The notes: generated from the letters alone by a model not told the origin. DNA of 15,125 nucleotides from Ruminococcoides intestinihominis (GCF_040096285.1 NZ_JBBMEY010000041.1:1-15125), one strand, 5' to 3'. Positions 6,703 through 14,391 are shown, counted from the first letter of the stretch. A program made the numbers and translations.

Positions 6703-7605
6703 TTACACATTTAGTGCATCTAAATCTTCTTTATTTTCAACCTTAATTGCAGTAACATTTCTGTCAATTTTCTTAATTAGACCTGTTAGAGTCTTGCCAA
6801 CACCAACTTCAATAAATGTGTCAACACCATTTGCAATTAAATTCTCTACTGTTTTCTGCCACTTTACAGGGTTCTTACACTGATTAGTAATAAGTGACTT
6901 ATAATCCCCACTATATTCTTCTGCTGTATAGTTTGCATAAAGTGGAATAGTTGGTTCATTTAGTGTCATATCTGCTAAATATTCACCAAGACCAACAGCT
7001 GCCTTAGCCATATAAGGTGAGTGGAATGCACCACTTACTGCTAAAGGTACTGCTCTACCTTTTTCACTTTTAATCTTTTCACAAAAAGCTTCAAGGTTAT
7101 CTTTGTTCATAGCAACAACTGTCTGTGCAGGTGAGTTGTAGTTAACAGGCCAACATTCATCAAATTCAGAAGCAATTTCTTCAATTCTTTCAGGTGTTAG
7201 CTTCATAACTGCAACCATAGTACCGGGAGTTTCATTTGCTGCTCTATCCATTAATTCTGCTCTCTTACAAACAAGTTTGAAAGCATCTTCGTAACTCATA
7301 ATTCCACTAAAACCAAGTGCTGCAATTTCACCTAATGAGAAACCTGCAACATAATCAATCTTAATGCCTTTTTCCTTAACTGCCTCAGCAGCAGCAAGAT
7401 CGGCAGTAAAAACTGTAGGCTGAGTGTTTACTGTAACAGAAAGTTCTTCCTTTGTACCGTTAAAGCACTGATTGCTTGTACCCTCTCTGATAGAGTCAGC
7501 CATATCATAAACTGCCTTAGCAGCAGGAGAACAATCATATAATTCTTTACCCATACCGGGATACTGTGCACCCTGACCTGAGAATACTAATGCTATTTTA
7601 CCCAT
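6703..7605 (-). CDS. fabD: Malonyl-CoA:ACP transacylase
   Basis: FabD moves malonyl from CoA to acyl carrier protein, supplying the extender for FabF. The 300-residue protein has the N-terminal FSGQGAQYPGMG with Gln11, the nucleophile motif GFSLGE with Ser90, Arg115 (CKRAELM), which binds the malonyl carboxylate, and His195 in SGAFHSPYM. The nucleophile motif reads GFSLGE where the family usually has GHSLGE; the catalytic Ser and His are intact, so activity is expected. The start overlaps the end of fabK by 13 bases and is preceded by AAAGGGAG, indicating coupled translation. No acpP gene lies nearby, although ACP is its substrate. Confidence 0.95.
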   Translation of the reverse strand: MGKIALVFSGQGAQYPGMGKELYDCSPAAKAVYDMADSIREGTSNQCFNGTKEELSVTVNTQPTVFTADLAAAEAVKEKGIKIDYVAGFSLGEIAALGFSGIMSYEDAFKLVCKRAELMDRAANETPGTMVAVMKLTPERIEEIASEFDECWPVNYNSPAQTVVAMNKDNLEAFCEKIKSEKGRAVPLAVSGAFHSPYMAKAAVGLGEYLADMTLNEPTIPLYANYTAEEYSGDYKSLITNQCKNPVKWQKTVENLIANGVDTFIEVGVGKTLTGLIKKIDRNVTAIKVENKEDLDALNV

Positions 7606-8543
7606 TGTGTAGCTCCCTTTAGTGTTTCCTCAGCTTGAGTAAACATTTCTTCAATAATTTCCTTAGCAGGTTGTTCTTTCTTAACCATAGCAGCAACCTG
7701 ACCGGCTAGTACAGTACCGTTCTTTACATCACCTTCACGAGCTGCAAGTCTTAGCTTACCTGTACCCATACTTTCAAGCTTTTCATCATCACAATTTGTA
7801 CGGTCATATTCACAAGCCTGATATTCCTTAGTAAAGCTATTTCTGATTGAACGAACAGGATGACCCAGACGCTTACCTGTAACAACAGTGTCAATATCCT
7901 TAGCCTTTAGGACCTTTTCTTTATATTCATGAGCGATAGTACATTCATCACATACTAAGAATCTTGTACCAACCTGTACACCCTTAGCACCTAACATAAA
8001 TGCAGCAGCAATCTGTCTGCCGTCAGCAATACCACCGGCTGCAATAACCGGAATATTAACTGCATCTACAACCTGAGGTACAAGAGCCATTGTAGTTAAA
8101 TCACCAACATGACCACCACTTTCGCCACCTTCGGCAATGACTGCAAAAGCACCACGCTTTTCAACCATTCTTGCAAGTGCAACAGAAGCAACTACAGGGA
8201 TAACCTTAATACCTGCTTCAGTCCACATTGGCATATATTTTGTAGGAGTACCGGCACCTGTTGTAACAACCTTTACTCCTTCTTCAACAACAACCTTTGC
8301 TACTTCATCAACGAATGGTGACATCATCATAATGTTTACACCGAAAGGTTTGTCAGTCATTTCTTTACATTTCTTAATTTCTGCACGAAGTTGTTCTCCG
8401 TTAGAATTCATAGCAGCGATAATACCAAGGCCACCGGCATTTGAAACACCGGAAGCTAAAGAAGCATCAGCAACCCAAGCCATACCGCCTTGAAAAATAG
8501 GGTATTGAATACCTAATTCTTTATTAATAACAGTATCAATCAT
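7593..8543 (-). CDS. fabK: Enoyl-ACP reductase II, FMN-dependent
   Basis: FabK catalyses the last step of each elongation cycle, reducing trans-2-enoyl-ACP with NAD(P)H and FMN. The 316-residue TIM-barrel flavoprotein of the nitronate monooxygenase family has YPIFQGGMAWV (14-24), the NAGGLGIIAA segment (35-44), PFGVNIMM (66-73), the EGGESGGHVGD motif with His145, and IAAGGIADGRQIAAAFMLGAKGVQVGTRF. The context separates it from nitronate monooxygenases. I place the start at the ATG at 8543, preceded by TTGGAGGT. An extension to 8669 runs through the promoter and is not translated. FabK is unrelated to the triclosan target FabI; strains relying on FabK are known to resist triclosan. It is the first gene of the operon. 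Confidence 0.95.
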   Translation of the reverse strand: MIDTVINKELGIQYPIFQGGMAWVADASLASGVSNAGGLGIIAAMNSNGEQLRAEIKKCKEMTDKPFGVNIMMMSPFVDEVAKVVVEEGVKVVTTGAGTPTKYMPMWTEAGIKVIPVVASVALARMVEKRGAFAVIAEGGESGGHVGDLTTMALVPQVVDAVNIPVIAAGGIADGRQIAAAFMLGAKGVQVGTRFLVCDECTIAHEYKEKVLKAKDIDTVVTGKRLGHPVRSIRNSFTKEYQACEYDRTNCDDEKLESMGTGKLRLAAREGDVKNGTVLAGQVAAMVKKEQPAKEIIEEMFTQAEETLKGATQWVK

Positions 8544-8564
8544 TATGTACCTCCAATTTACGCA

Positions 8565-8579
8565 ACCTAGAAAATAGGT
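8565..8579. repeat. Inverted repeat in the fabK leader
   Basis: ACCTA (8565-8569) and TAGGT (8575-8579) are separated by five bases. It lies about 20-35 bases before the fabK ATG, next to its ribosome binding site. It may be a weak leader hairpin or an operator half-site pair. Confidence 0.3.
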
Positions 8580-8598
8580 AGTTTTAGTAGATAAACCT

Positions 8599-8616
8599 TT
8601 TTGCAAAATTGCAAAA
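8599..8616. promoter_or_regulatory. Palindrome after the fabK transcription start, candidate operator
   Basis: TTTTGCAA and TTGCAAAA are perfect 8-base arms around a 2-base spacer, about 18-35 bases downstream of the predicted start of transcription. Position and symmetry suit a dimeric repressor acting as a roadblock. It does not match the FapR consensus (TTAGTACCTGGTACTAA) or the streptococcal FabT site as I know them, so the regulator is unknown. Confidence 0.4.
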
Positions 8617-8683
8617 GGGCACAATTCTCCAATCTTTGTTATTGTACTATAAAAAAGCCTTATTGTCAATGAACTGCGCCCTT
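8615..8683. promoter_or_regulatory. Inverted 13-bp repeat flanking the fabK promoter
   Basis: AAGGGCACAATTC (8615-8627) and, inverted, GAACTGCGCCCTT (8671-8683) match at 11 of 13 positions. One copy abuts the -35 element and the other lies just after the transcription start, so they bracket the promoter exactly. Both are GC-richer than the surrounding DNA. This is the arrangement of paired operators; no regulator is encoded in the window. Confidence 0.45.
8641..8669 (-). promoter_or_regulatory. Main promoter of the fatty acid operon
   Basis: On the minus strand a perfect TTGACA (8669-8664) is followed by 17 bases and TACAAT (8646-8641). The start would be near 8634, giving a leader of about 90 bases before fabK. 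Its closeness to fabK shows the operon begins with fabK, without fabH or acpP ahead. Confidence 0.8.
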
Positions 8684-8829
8684 GTTTTTCCTCTTATAGT
8701 TCATAATTAAAAGGTTTTTATAACTTAAAATTTTGTGTATTATTAATCATAATTATATGTTTTTGTCTATTAATTAACCGTTTTTGCATATACTTTATTT
8801 TAAAAAACTGTTTTCACACTCAACTAAAG

Positions 8830-9147
8830 CTAACTGCAAAAATCTTCCAAACATTTTCTCAGAGAAGTATCTCCATTAACCTCTATTCCCTCTTTTAATT
8901 TATCTTGGTCATCATAAGGCAAAGAACTAACAAGAGTATCTGTTTTTATCATTGGGGATTTTTCATTTTTCTTAAAAACCGAAACATAACCTTTGTAATT
9001 TTTCACATAATAAATTTCTGATGCAGTAGCCTTTTGCTGACTTAAAGTTTGAGCAAATTCTTCCTCCTTAAGTTCAAAATTTGCTGACACAAAAACCGAT
9101 GCAAAGAGAATACATCCGGTTAGGATAATAGCTACATATTCCTTCAT
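8830..9147 (-). CDS. Small exported protein with BofC C-terminal-like domain
   Basis: The 105-residue product starts with KEYVAIILTGCILFASVFVSA (2-22), a single hydrophobic segment that is either a membrane anchor or signal sequence, leaving residues 23-105 outside the cell. The stretch from about 45 to 90 (YYVKNYKGYVSVFKKN, TDTLVSSLP, DDQDKLKEGIEV) resembles the C-terminal domain of BofC, which in Bacillus restrains processing of pro-sigma-K during sporulation. Many Clostridia carry similar short proteins of unknown role. Two cysteines occur at the C terminus (CLEDFCS). The ATG follows AAAGGAAG. It stands alone, divergent from the PBP gene; its promoter and terminator are not clear. The BofC link is pattern recognition, not proof. 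Confidence 0.72.
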   Translation of the reverse strand: MKEYVAIILTGCILFASVFVSANFELKEEEFAQTLSQQKATASEIYYVKNYKGYVSVFKKNEKSPMIKTDTLVSSLPYDDQDKLKEGIEVNGDTSLRKCLEDFCS

Positions 9148-9180
9148 ATGTTCAACTTCCTTTCACATAATTAGAAAAAT

Positions 9181-9195
9181 ATTCCTTCAAGGAAT
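9181..9195. repeat. Palindrome in the divergent intergenic region
   Basis: ATTCCTT and AAGGAAT are perfect arms around one base, in the leader region of the small minus-strand gene and followed on the plus strand by a T-rich run. The symmetry with almost no spacer suggests a protein site more than an RNA hairpin. The 263 bases between the two divergent genes otherwise hold only AT-rich DNA and the candidate PBP promoter. Confidence 0.3.
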
Positions 9196-9274
9196 TATTT
9201 TTTCATAAAAATATACGAATATTCATATATTAAAAGATTTTTTTTGCACATATAAAGAAAAAGTAAAAAATAGG

Positions 9275-9303
9275 TTTATTTTTGTATGATAATATGGTAC
9301 AAT
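9275..9303 (+). promoter_or_regulatory. Candidate promoter of the PBP gene
   Basis: TTTATT (9275-9280), a 17-base spacer and TACAAT (9298-9303) with an extended -10 (TGG before TACAAT). The -35 element is poor, so the call relies on the -10. It would give a leader of about 100 bases before the TTG start at 9411. Confidence 0.45.
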
Positions 9304-9395
9304 GTAATCTGTTATGTTTTACATATATATTGAAAAATTATAATGTAGATAAAGTACATAATAAAATTACAAATAAAACAGAATATTGCCTTAAA

Positions 9396-9402
9396 AAGGA
9401 GG
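9396..9402 (+). promoter_or_regulatory. Ribosome binding site that decides the PBP start
   Basis: AAGGAGG lies 8 bases before TTG at 9411. Upstream in-frame ATG codons (9282, 9294) and the later ATG at 9435 have no comparable site, so translation most likely begins at the TTG. Confidence 0.8.
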
Positions 9403-9410
9403 TGGTCGGT

Positions 9411-11822
9411 TTGAGAGAAACTGATATCAGTAAGATGAGTACTAAGAAACCTTCTGGTAGAAGTGAAATCGAACACGACAAAAAAGGAACTAGTAAAGTA
9501 GTATTTTCAGGTATTGGAAAAGCTATATTCACCATTTTTATGGTTTTCGTATGTGCTATTGTTGCTGTAGGTATCAGCCTAGGGGTATATATTTTTGGCA
9601 TTGCCTCTGAACCAACAGGCATTGACCTGGTTGCTGCAAGTCTAAATCTAACCAGCCACATTTATGTACAAAACGATGATGGTGAGTTTAAGGAATATCA
9701 ATCCATTTACGACACAGAAAACAGAGTATGGGTTGACTTTAAGGACATTCCTCAGCATATGAAAGATGCTATGGTTGCAATCGAGGACAAGCGTTTCTAT
9801 GAACACCATGGTGTTGACTGGCAGAGAACTGCCGGTGCTATACTTTCCCTTTCATCAGGTTCAAGTAGCTATGGTGGTTCAACAATCACTCAGCAGTTAA
9901 TCAAGAACCTTACTGATGACAATCAGGTTTCCCTAAATCGTAAGATTAGAGAAATCTTCAGAGCTTTAAATGTTGAAAAGGAATACACTAAGGACCAGAT
10001 TCTTGAGGCCTACCTAAATGTTGTAAACTTCGGTAACAACTGTCAAGGCGTTCAGGCTGCATCTCAGCTTTATTTTGGTCAAGATATTCAGAAGTGTTCT
10101 ATTGCTCAGTGTGCTGCTATTGCTGGTATCACACAGAACCCTAGCCAATGGAACCCACTTATCTACCCTGAAAACAACAAGAAGCGTAGAGAAATTGTTA
10201 TCAAGGAAATGTACAAACAAGGTAAGATAACAAAAAAAGAATATGAAGACGCAATGAAAGAATCCAAGAATATGAAGTTCGTCGGATATAACCAAAAGAA
10301 AGAAAAAGAAGAAATCTATGTTCAGAACTGGTATATTGAAGAACTTATGAATGACCTTAAGAAGGATTTAGCAAAGCAGAATGATATTTCTGAAGATGTT
10401 GCACAAAGAATGATCTCAACACAAGGCCTAAAGATTTATTGTGCTATGGATGCTAAGATGCAGAACTATATCGAAAAGGTTGGTAGAAGTGTTAACACAG
10501 AAAATGATGTTGCAGGACTACAGACTGCTATGACTCTTATGGAATATGATGGTAGAGTTGTTGCTACTACCGGTTCTTCCCTAAAGAAAACAAGTAACAA
10601 TCTTTTTGACAGAGCTACATCTGCTGCACTACAGCCCGGTTCTTCTATTAAGCCGGTAGTTGTTTATCCTTATGCTATTGAACACAATGTTCTAACTTAT
10701 GGTTCACTGGTAGAAGACGAACCGCTAGATGACTATAAGGTTGGTACAGACGGATATGCCGAGGCAGGTCCTACCAACTGGTATTACGGTTACAAAGGTA
10801 CAATGTCACTTCCGGATGCTATCGAAATTTCTTCAAACGCAACAGCTGCTCAGGTTATGGACAAAATCACACCTGCTGCTGCATATAAACAGGTTACTCA
10901 GCTAATGGGCTTTACTCACCTTGATGAACAAGACGGTAAAGAAGTTGGTGCATTGTCTATCGGTGGTATGACAGGTGGTGTTACTGCCAGAGAAATGGCA
11001 GCTGCCTATCAGTACCTTGGCAATGGTGGTCAGTATTATGAACCATACACTTACTACTATGTAACTGATAATGACGGCAAGATTGTTATTGACAAGAGAG
11101 ACCAAATGCCAAAACAAGCATACTCTGATGAAACTGCTGCCATTATGAACAGAGAACTTCACTTCAACGTTACTACTTCCCACAACACTCAGGCATATAA
11201 TGCCAGAATTGACGGTTGGGATATTATCGGTAAAACAGGTACAACTAATGATGATAAGGATAGCTGGTTCTGTGGTTGTTCTCCATATGCAACACTTGCA
11301 GTATGGACAGGTTTTGATACACCGGCAACTAACCCGGATACATCTATCGCAGCAAAGAACTTCCAGACAGTTATGTCAAAGTATCTAAAGGGTAAAAAGA
11401 AAAAGTCTTACAACTTCCCTGCTGATATGGAAGAAATTTCTTATTGTGTAGATTCCGGTCTACTAGCTTCATCATATTGTTCAAACACAAGAACAGGTTA
11501 TTACTTTAAGGATAAGAAGCCTGACTATTGTTACGGTGACCACAGTGGTACAGTTTACTACAACAATGATGACACTTATAGCAATGATAGTTACAACAAC
11601 AACTACACTGACTATAACAACTACACAACAGCTTATAGCGATAATAACGATTATAATAACTATGACGCAACAACTCAGGGTGCAACCGAAAGTGGTGGAG
11701 AAAATGAACCTGCTTCACAGGAAAATCAACAAACTAAAGCACCTGAAACTAAAGCTCCTGAAACAAAGCCTGCCCAGAATAACAACAATGAACCGGTAGC
11801 AACTACAGGAGCTGCAAACTAA
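9411..11822 (+). CDS. Class A penicillin-binding protein (transglycosylase/transpeptidase)
   Basis: This bifunctional enzyme polymerises lipid II into glycan strands and cross-links peptides outside the membrane. With the TTG start it has 803 residues: a cytoplasmic tail (1-35), one membrane helix (about 36-64), and a GT51 transglycosylase (about 95-270) with Glu125 in EDKRFYEHHG, GGSTITQQL and RKIRE (Glu181). The transpeptidase domain follows (about 370-660) with SSIK (Ser411), SSN (474-476) and KTGT (608-611). A low-complexity tail (about 714-803) is rich in Asn, Tyr, Asp and Thr and carries a KAPET repeat. It is PBP1A/PonA-like. hom follows by 45 bases without a terminator, so read-through into the aspartate pathway genes is possible. 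Confidence 0.94.
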   Translation: MRETDISKMSTKKPSGRSEIEHDKKGTSKVVFSGIGKAIFTIFMVFVCAIVAVGISLGVYIFGIASEPTGIDLVAASLNLTSHIYVQNDDGEFKEYQSIYDTENRVWVDFKDIPQHMKDAMVAIEDKRFYEHHGVDWQRTAGAILSLSSGSSSYGGSTITQQLIKNLTDDNQVSLNRKIREIFRALNVEKEYTKDQILEAYLNVVNFGNNCQGVQAASQLYFGQDIQKCSIAQCAAIAGITQNPSQWNPLIYPENNKKRREIVIKEMYKQGKITKKEYEDAMKESKNMKFVGYNQKKEKEEIYVQNWYIEELMNDLKKDLAKQNDISEDVAQRMISTQGLKIYCAMDAKMQNYIEKVGRSVNTENDVAGLQTAMTLMEYDGRVVATTGSSLKKTSNNLFDRATSAALQPGSSIKPVVVYPYAIEHNVLTYGSLVEDEPLDDYKVGTDGYAEAGPTNWYYGYKGTMSLPDAIEISSNATAAQVMDKITPAAAYKQVTQLMGFTHLDEQDGKEVGALSIGGMTGGVTAREMAAAYQYLGNGGQYYEPYTYYYVTDNDGKIVIDKRDQMPKQAYSDETAAIMNRELHFNVTTSHNTQAYNARIDGWDIIGKTGTTNDDKDSWFCGCSPYATLAVWTGFDTPATNPDTSIAAKNFQTVMSKYLKGKKKKSYNFPADMEEISYCVDSGLLASSYCSNTRTGYYFKDKKPDYCYGDHSGTVYYNNDDTYSNDSYNNNYTDYNNYTTAYSDNNDYNNYDATTQGATESGGENEPASQENQQTKAPETKAPETKPAQNNNNEPVATTGAAN

Positions 11823-11867
11823 CTAAGATTTTACAAAACAAGATAAATATACAAGAGAGGTACAGAT

Positions 11868-13085
11868 ATGATTTCAGTAGCAATTATGGGTCACGGTACA
11901 GTTGGCTCAGGTGTAGCAGAAATTCTGACAACACACAAACAGAAACTTTTCAAAGCAGTTGGTGAGGAACTTTATGTTAAGCATATTCTTGACTTAAGAG
12001 AATTTCCTGACAGCCCACTGGCAGACAGATTTACAAAGAACTTTGAGGACATTGTAAATGACATTGAAGTAAGAGTTGTTGTTGAAGTTATGGGTGGTAC
12101 AAACCCTGCATATGACTTTGTTAAGAGATGCTTACAGGCAGGTAAAAGCGTTGTAACATCTAACAAAGAACTTGTTGCTAAGCATGGAGCAGAACTTCTT
12201 GCAGTAGCAAAAGAAAACAATGCTAACTTCTTATTTGAAGCATCAGTTGGTGGTGGTATTCCAATTATCAGACCACTTTCACAGTGCTTAGTAGCAAATG
12301 AAGTTGACGAAATTGCCGGTATCTTAAACGGTACAACAAACTTCATCTTTGGTAAGATGATTAACGATAATATGGATTTTTCAGATGCTCTTAAGTTAGC
12401 TCAAGACTTAGGTTATGCCGAAAGAAATCCTGAAGCTGATATTGAAGGTCATGATGCTTGTAGAAAGATTTGTATTCTTGCTTCTCTTGCATTTGGTAAG
12501 CACATTTATCCTGACAATGTTTACACAAAGGGTATTTCAGAAATCACACTTGATGATGTTAAGTATGCCGATAGCCTAAACTATGTTATCAAATTAATCG
12601 GCGATGTTAAGAAAACAGAAGATGGCAAACTAGACATTCTTGTTGCTCCAATGCTACTTTCAAAGGATTGTATCCTATCAGACATTAACGATGTATTTAA
12701 CGGTATCTTAGTTAAGGGTGACTGTACAGGTGATGTAATGTTCTACGGTAAGGGTGCCGGTAAGTTACCTACTGCATCAGCAGTTGTAGCCGATGTTGTT
12801 GACTGTGCAAAGCACCTAAAGGCTAGAAAGAGAATTTTCTGGACAGATAGTGACGGAAGTCAGGTTGCTTCATATAAAGATAGTAAGACAGCAATGTACA
12901 TAAGAGTTGCCGGTAAGGGTGAAATGGCACAAAGCTTATTCCCTGATTCAGAAATTATGAAGGCTGATGGCAACACAGTTCTTATGACACAGGAATATAA
13001 GTTTGGTGAAATTGAAGAAAAGATTGCTAAGCTTAACGAAAATGGTGAAAAGGTTCTTTCTGCTATTAGAATTGGCAACCTATAA
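11868..13085 (+). CDS. hom: Homoserine dehydrogenase
   Basis: Hom reduces aspartate semialdehyde to homoserine with NAD(P)H, the branch point to threonine and methionine. The 405 residues comprise a Rossmann domain (IMGHGTVGSGVA, 6-17; SNKELVAKHG with Lys105) and the catalytic domain (NGTTNFIFGKM, 154-164; ADIEGHDACRK with Asp196 and Lys200). A C-terminal segment from about 335 looks like a shortened ACT domain: the first strand (MYIRVAG) and the end (LSAIRIGN) are there, but the usual PGVL helix region is missing. Family members with a full ACT domain are nearer 430 residues. The ATG follows GAGAGG. lysC, 65 bases downstream, supplies the pathway's first step. Confidence 0.95.
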   Translation: MISVAIMGHGTVGSGVAEILTTHKQKLFKAVGEELYVKHILDLREFPDSPLADRFTKNFEDIVNDIEVRVVVEVMGGTNPAYDFVKRCLQAGKSVVTSNKELVAKHGAELLAVAKENNANFLFEASVGGGIPIIRPLSQCLVANEVDEIAGILNGTTNFIFGKMINDNMDFSDALKLAQDLGYAERNPEADIEGHDACRKICILASLAFGKHIYPDNVYTKGISEITLDDVKYADSLNYVIKLIGDVKKTEDGKLDILVAPMLLSKDCILSDINDVFNGILVKGDCTGDVMFYGKGAGKLPTASAVVADVVDCAKHLKARKRIFWTDSDGSQVASYKDSKTAMYIRVAGKGEMAQSLFPDSEIMKADGNTVLMTQEYKFGEIEEKIAKLNENGEKVLSAIRIGNL

Positions 13086-13150
13086 TTAATTAGTTTATCA
13101 TTTTAAATCTATATAAAAATTCACTTAGGTGGAAAATAAGGAGATAGGAA

Positions 13151-14356
13151 ATGGCACTTATAGTACAAAAGTTCGGTGGCTCATCAGTAGCCGATGCCGA
13201 AAGAGTGTTTAATGTTGCAAAGATTGTAACAGACACTTACAAAAAGGGTAATGACGTTGTAGTTGTAGTATCTGCTCAAGGTGATACAACAGATGACCTC
13301 ATTGCAAAGCAAATGGAAATCAACCCAGAGGCTAACAAGAGAGAAAGAGATATGCTACTTGCTTCAGGTGAGCAGATTTCAATTTCACTACTTGCTATGG
13401 CTTGTGAAAAGCTTGGTGTACCGGCAATTTCACTACTAGGCTGGCAGGCAGGTTTCCAGACAACATCAGCACACACATCAGCTAGAATTAAGAATGTTGA
13501 TGGTCAGAGAATTCGTCAGGAACTTGACCAACACAAGGTTGTTGTTGTTGCCGGTTTCCAGGGTATTAACCGTCACGAAGACCTAACAACTCTAGGTAGA
13601 GGTGGTAGTGACACATCTGCAGTTGCTATTGCAGCTTCTCTACACGCTGACCTATGTCAGATTTTCACAGATGTTGAAGGTGTATTCACAGCTGACCCTA
13701 GAAAAGTTAAAAACGCAATTAAGCTAAAGGAAATTTCTTATGACGAAATGCTAGAACTTGCAACTCTTGGTGCACAGGTTCTAAACAACCGTTCTGTAGA
13801 AATGGCTAAAAAATATGGAATTGAACTTGAAGTACTTTCAAGTCTTACTAATAAACCAGGTACAATAGTAAAGGAGAAACCAAAGATGGAAAAAATGATT
13901 ATTTCAGGTGTTGCTAAGGACTGCGACATTGCAAGAATTTCAATAAAGGGTATTCCAAACGAACCAGGCTTTGCTTTCAAAGTATTCTCAAAGCTTTCAG
14001 CAAAGGATATTAATGTTGACATTATTCTTCAGTCTGTTGGTACTGAAGGCACAAAGGATATTGCATTTACTGTTGCTGCTGATAAGGGTCAGGAAGCTGT
14101 TGACACTCTAAACGACAACAAAGATGCTCTAGGCTTTGAAGAAGTAACACTTGACAAGGAGGTTGCTAAGATTTCTATTGTTGGTGCAGGTATGGAAAGC
14201 CATGCCGGTGTTGCTACAAAGATGTTTGAAGCACTTTACAACAACAATGTTAACATTCAGATGATTGCTACTTCTGAAATTAAGACATCTGTTCTTATTG
14301 CTAAGAAAGATGCTGACAGAGCTGTTTCTGCAATTCACGATAAGTTCTTTGACTAA
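13151..14356 (+). CDS. lysC: Aspartokinase with internal start for a beta subunit
   Basis: LysC phosphorylates aspartate, the first committed step to lysine/diaminopimelate, threonine and methionine. The 401 residues hold the kinase domain (1 to about 240) with VQKFGGSSV (5-13), ASGEQ (71-75), GRGGSDTSAVA (149-159) and FTDVEGVFTADPR, then two ACT domains (about 250-401) expected to bind the feedback inhibitor. It is like monofunctional Gram-positive aspartokinases (about 400 residues). The ATG at 13151 follows AAGGAGA. Inside the gene, AAGGAG followed by ATG at codon 246 is in frame and would yield the ACT half alone. No lysine riboswitch or T-box is seen upstream. Confidence 0.96.
   Translation: MALIVQKFGGSSVADAERVFNVAKIVTDTYKKGNDVVVVVSAQGDTTDDLIAKQMEINPEANKRERDMLLASGEQISISLLAMACEKLGVPAISLLGWQAGFQTTSAHTSARIKNVDGQRIRQELDQHKVVVVAGFQGINRHEDLTTLGRGGSDTSAVAIAASLHADLCQIFTDVEGVFTADPRKVKNAIKLKEISYDEMLELATLGAQVLNNRSVEMAKKYGIELEVLSSLTNKPGTIVKEKPKMEKMIISGVAKDCDIARISIKGIPNEPGFAFKVFSKLSAKDINVDIILQSVGTEGTKDIAFTVAADKGQEAVDTLNDNKDALGFEEVTLDKEVAKISIVGAGMESHAGVATKMFEALYNNNVNIQMIATSEIKTSVLIAKKDADRAVSAIHDKFFD
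13871..13888 (+). promoter_or_regulatory. Internal ribosome binding site and start for the LysC beta subunit
   Basis: AAGGAG (13871-13876) lies 9 bases before ATG (13886), in frame with lysC at codon 246. The product would run to 14356, 156 residues covering both ACT domains. Bacillus subtilis aspartokinase II and the Corynebacterium enzyme make such a beta subunit from the same kind of internal start. Confidence 0.7.
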
Positions 14357-14391
14357 TATTTATTAGTATTAACTTACATTTAAATTATTCA

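Noticed and set aside
8544..8669. N-terminal extension of FabK to 8669
   Set aside because: It runs through the TTGACA-17-TACAAT promoter and lacks a ribosome binding site; FabK proteins start at the MIDTVINKELG position, which has GGAGGT.
8684..8829. Riboswitch or second small RNA between fabK and the BofC-like gene
   Set aside because: Only AT-rich DNA without a paired promoter and terminator or a recognisable aptamer.
9282..9410. N-terminal extension of the PBP to the ATG at 9282
   Set aside because: It overlaps the candidate promoter and has no Shine-Dalgarno; AAGGAGG precedes the TTG at 9411.
11536..11799. Threonine/isoleucine-rich frame overlapping the PBP tail
   Set aside because: A frame-shifted reading of the low-complexity AAC/TAT repeats in the PBP gene.
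13086..13150. Lysine riboswitch or T-box before lysC
   Set aside because: The 65-base gap is far too short for either and shows no conserved elements.
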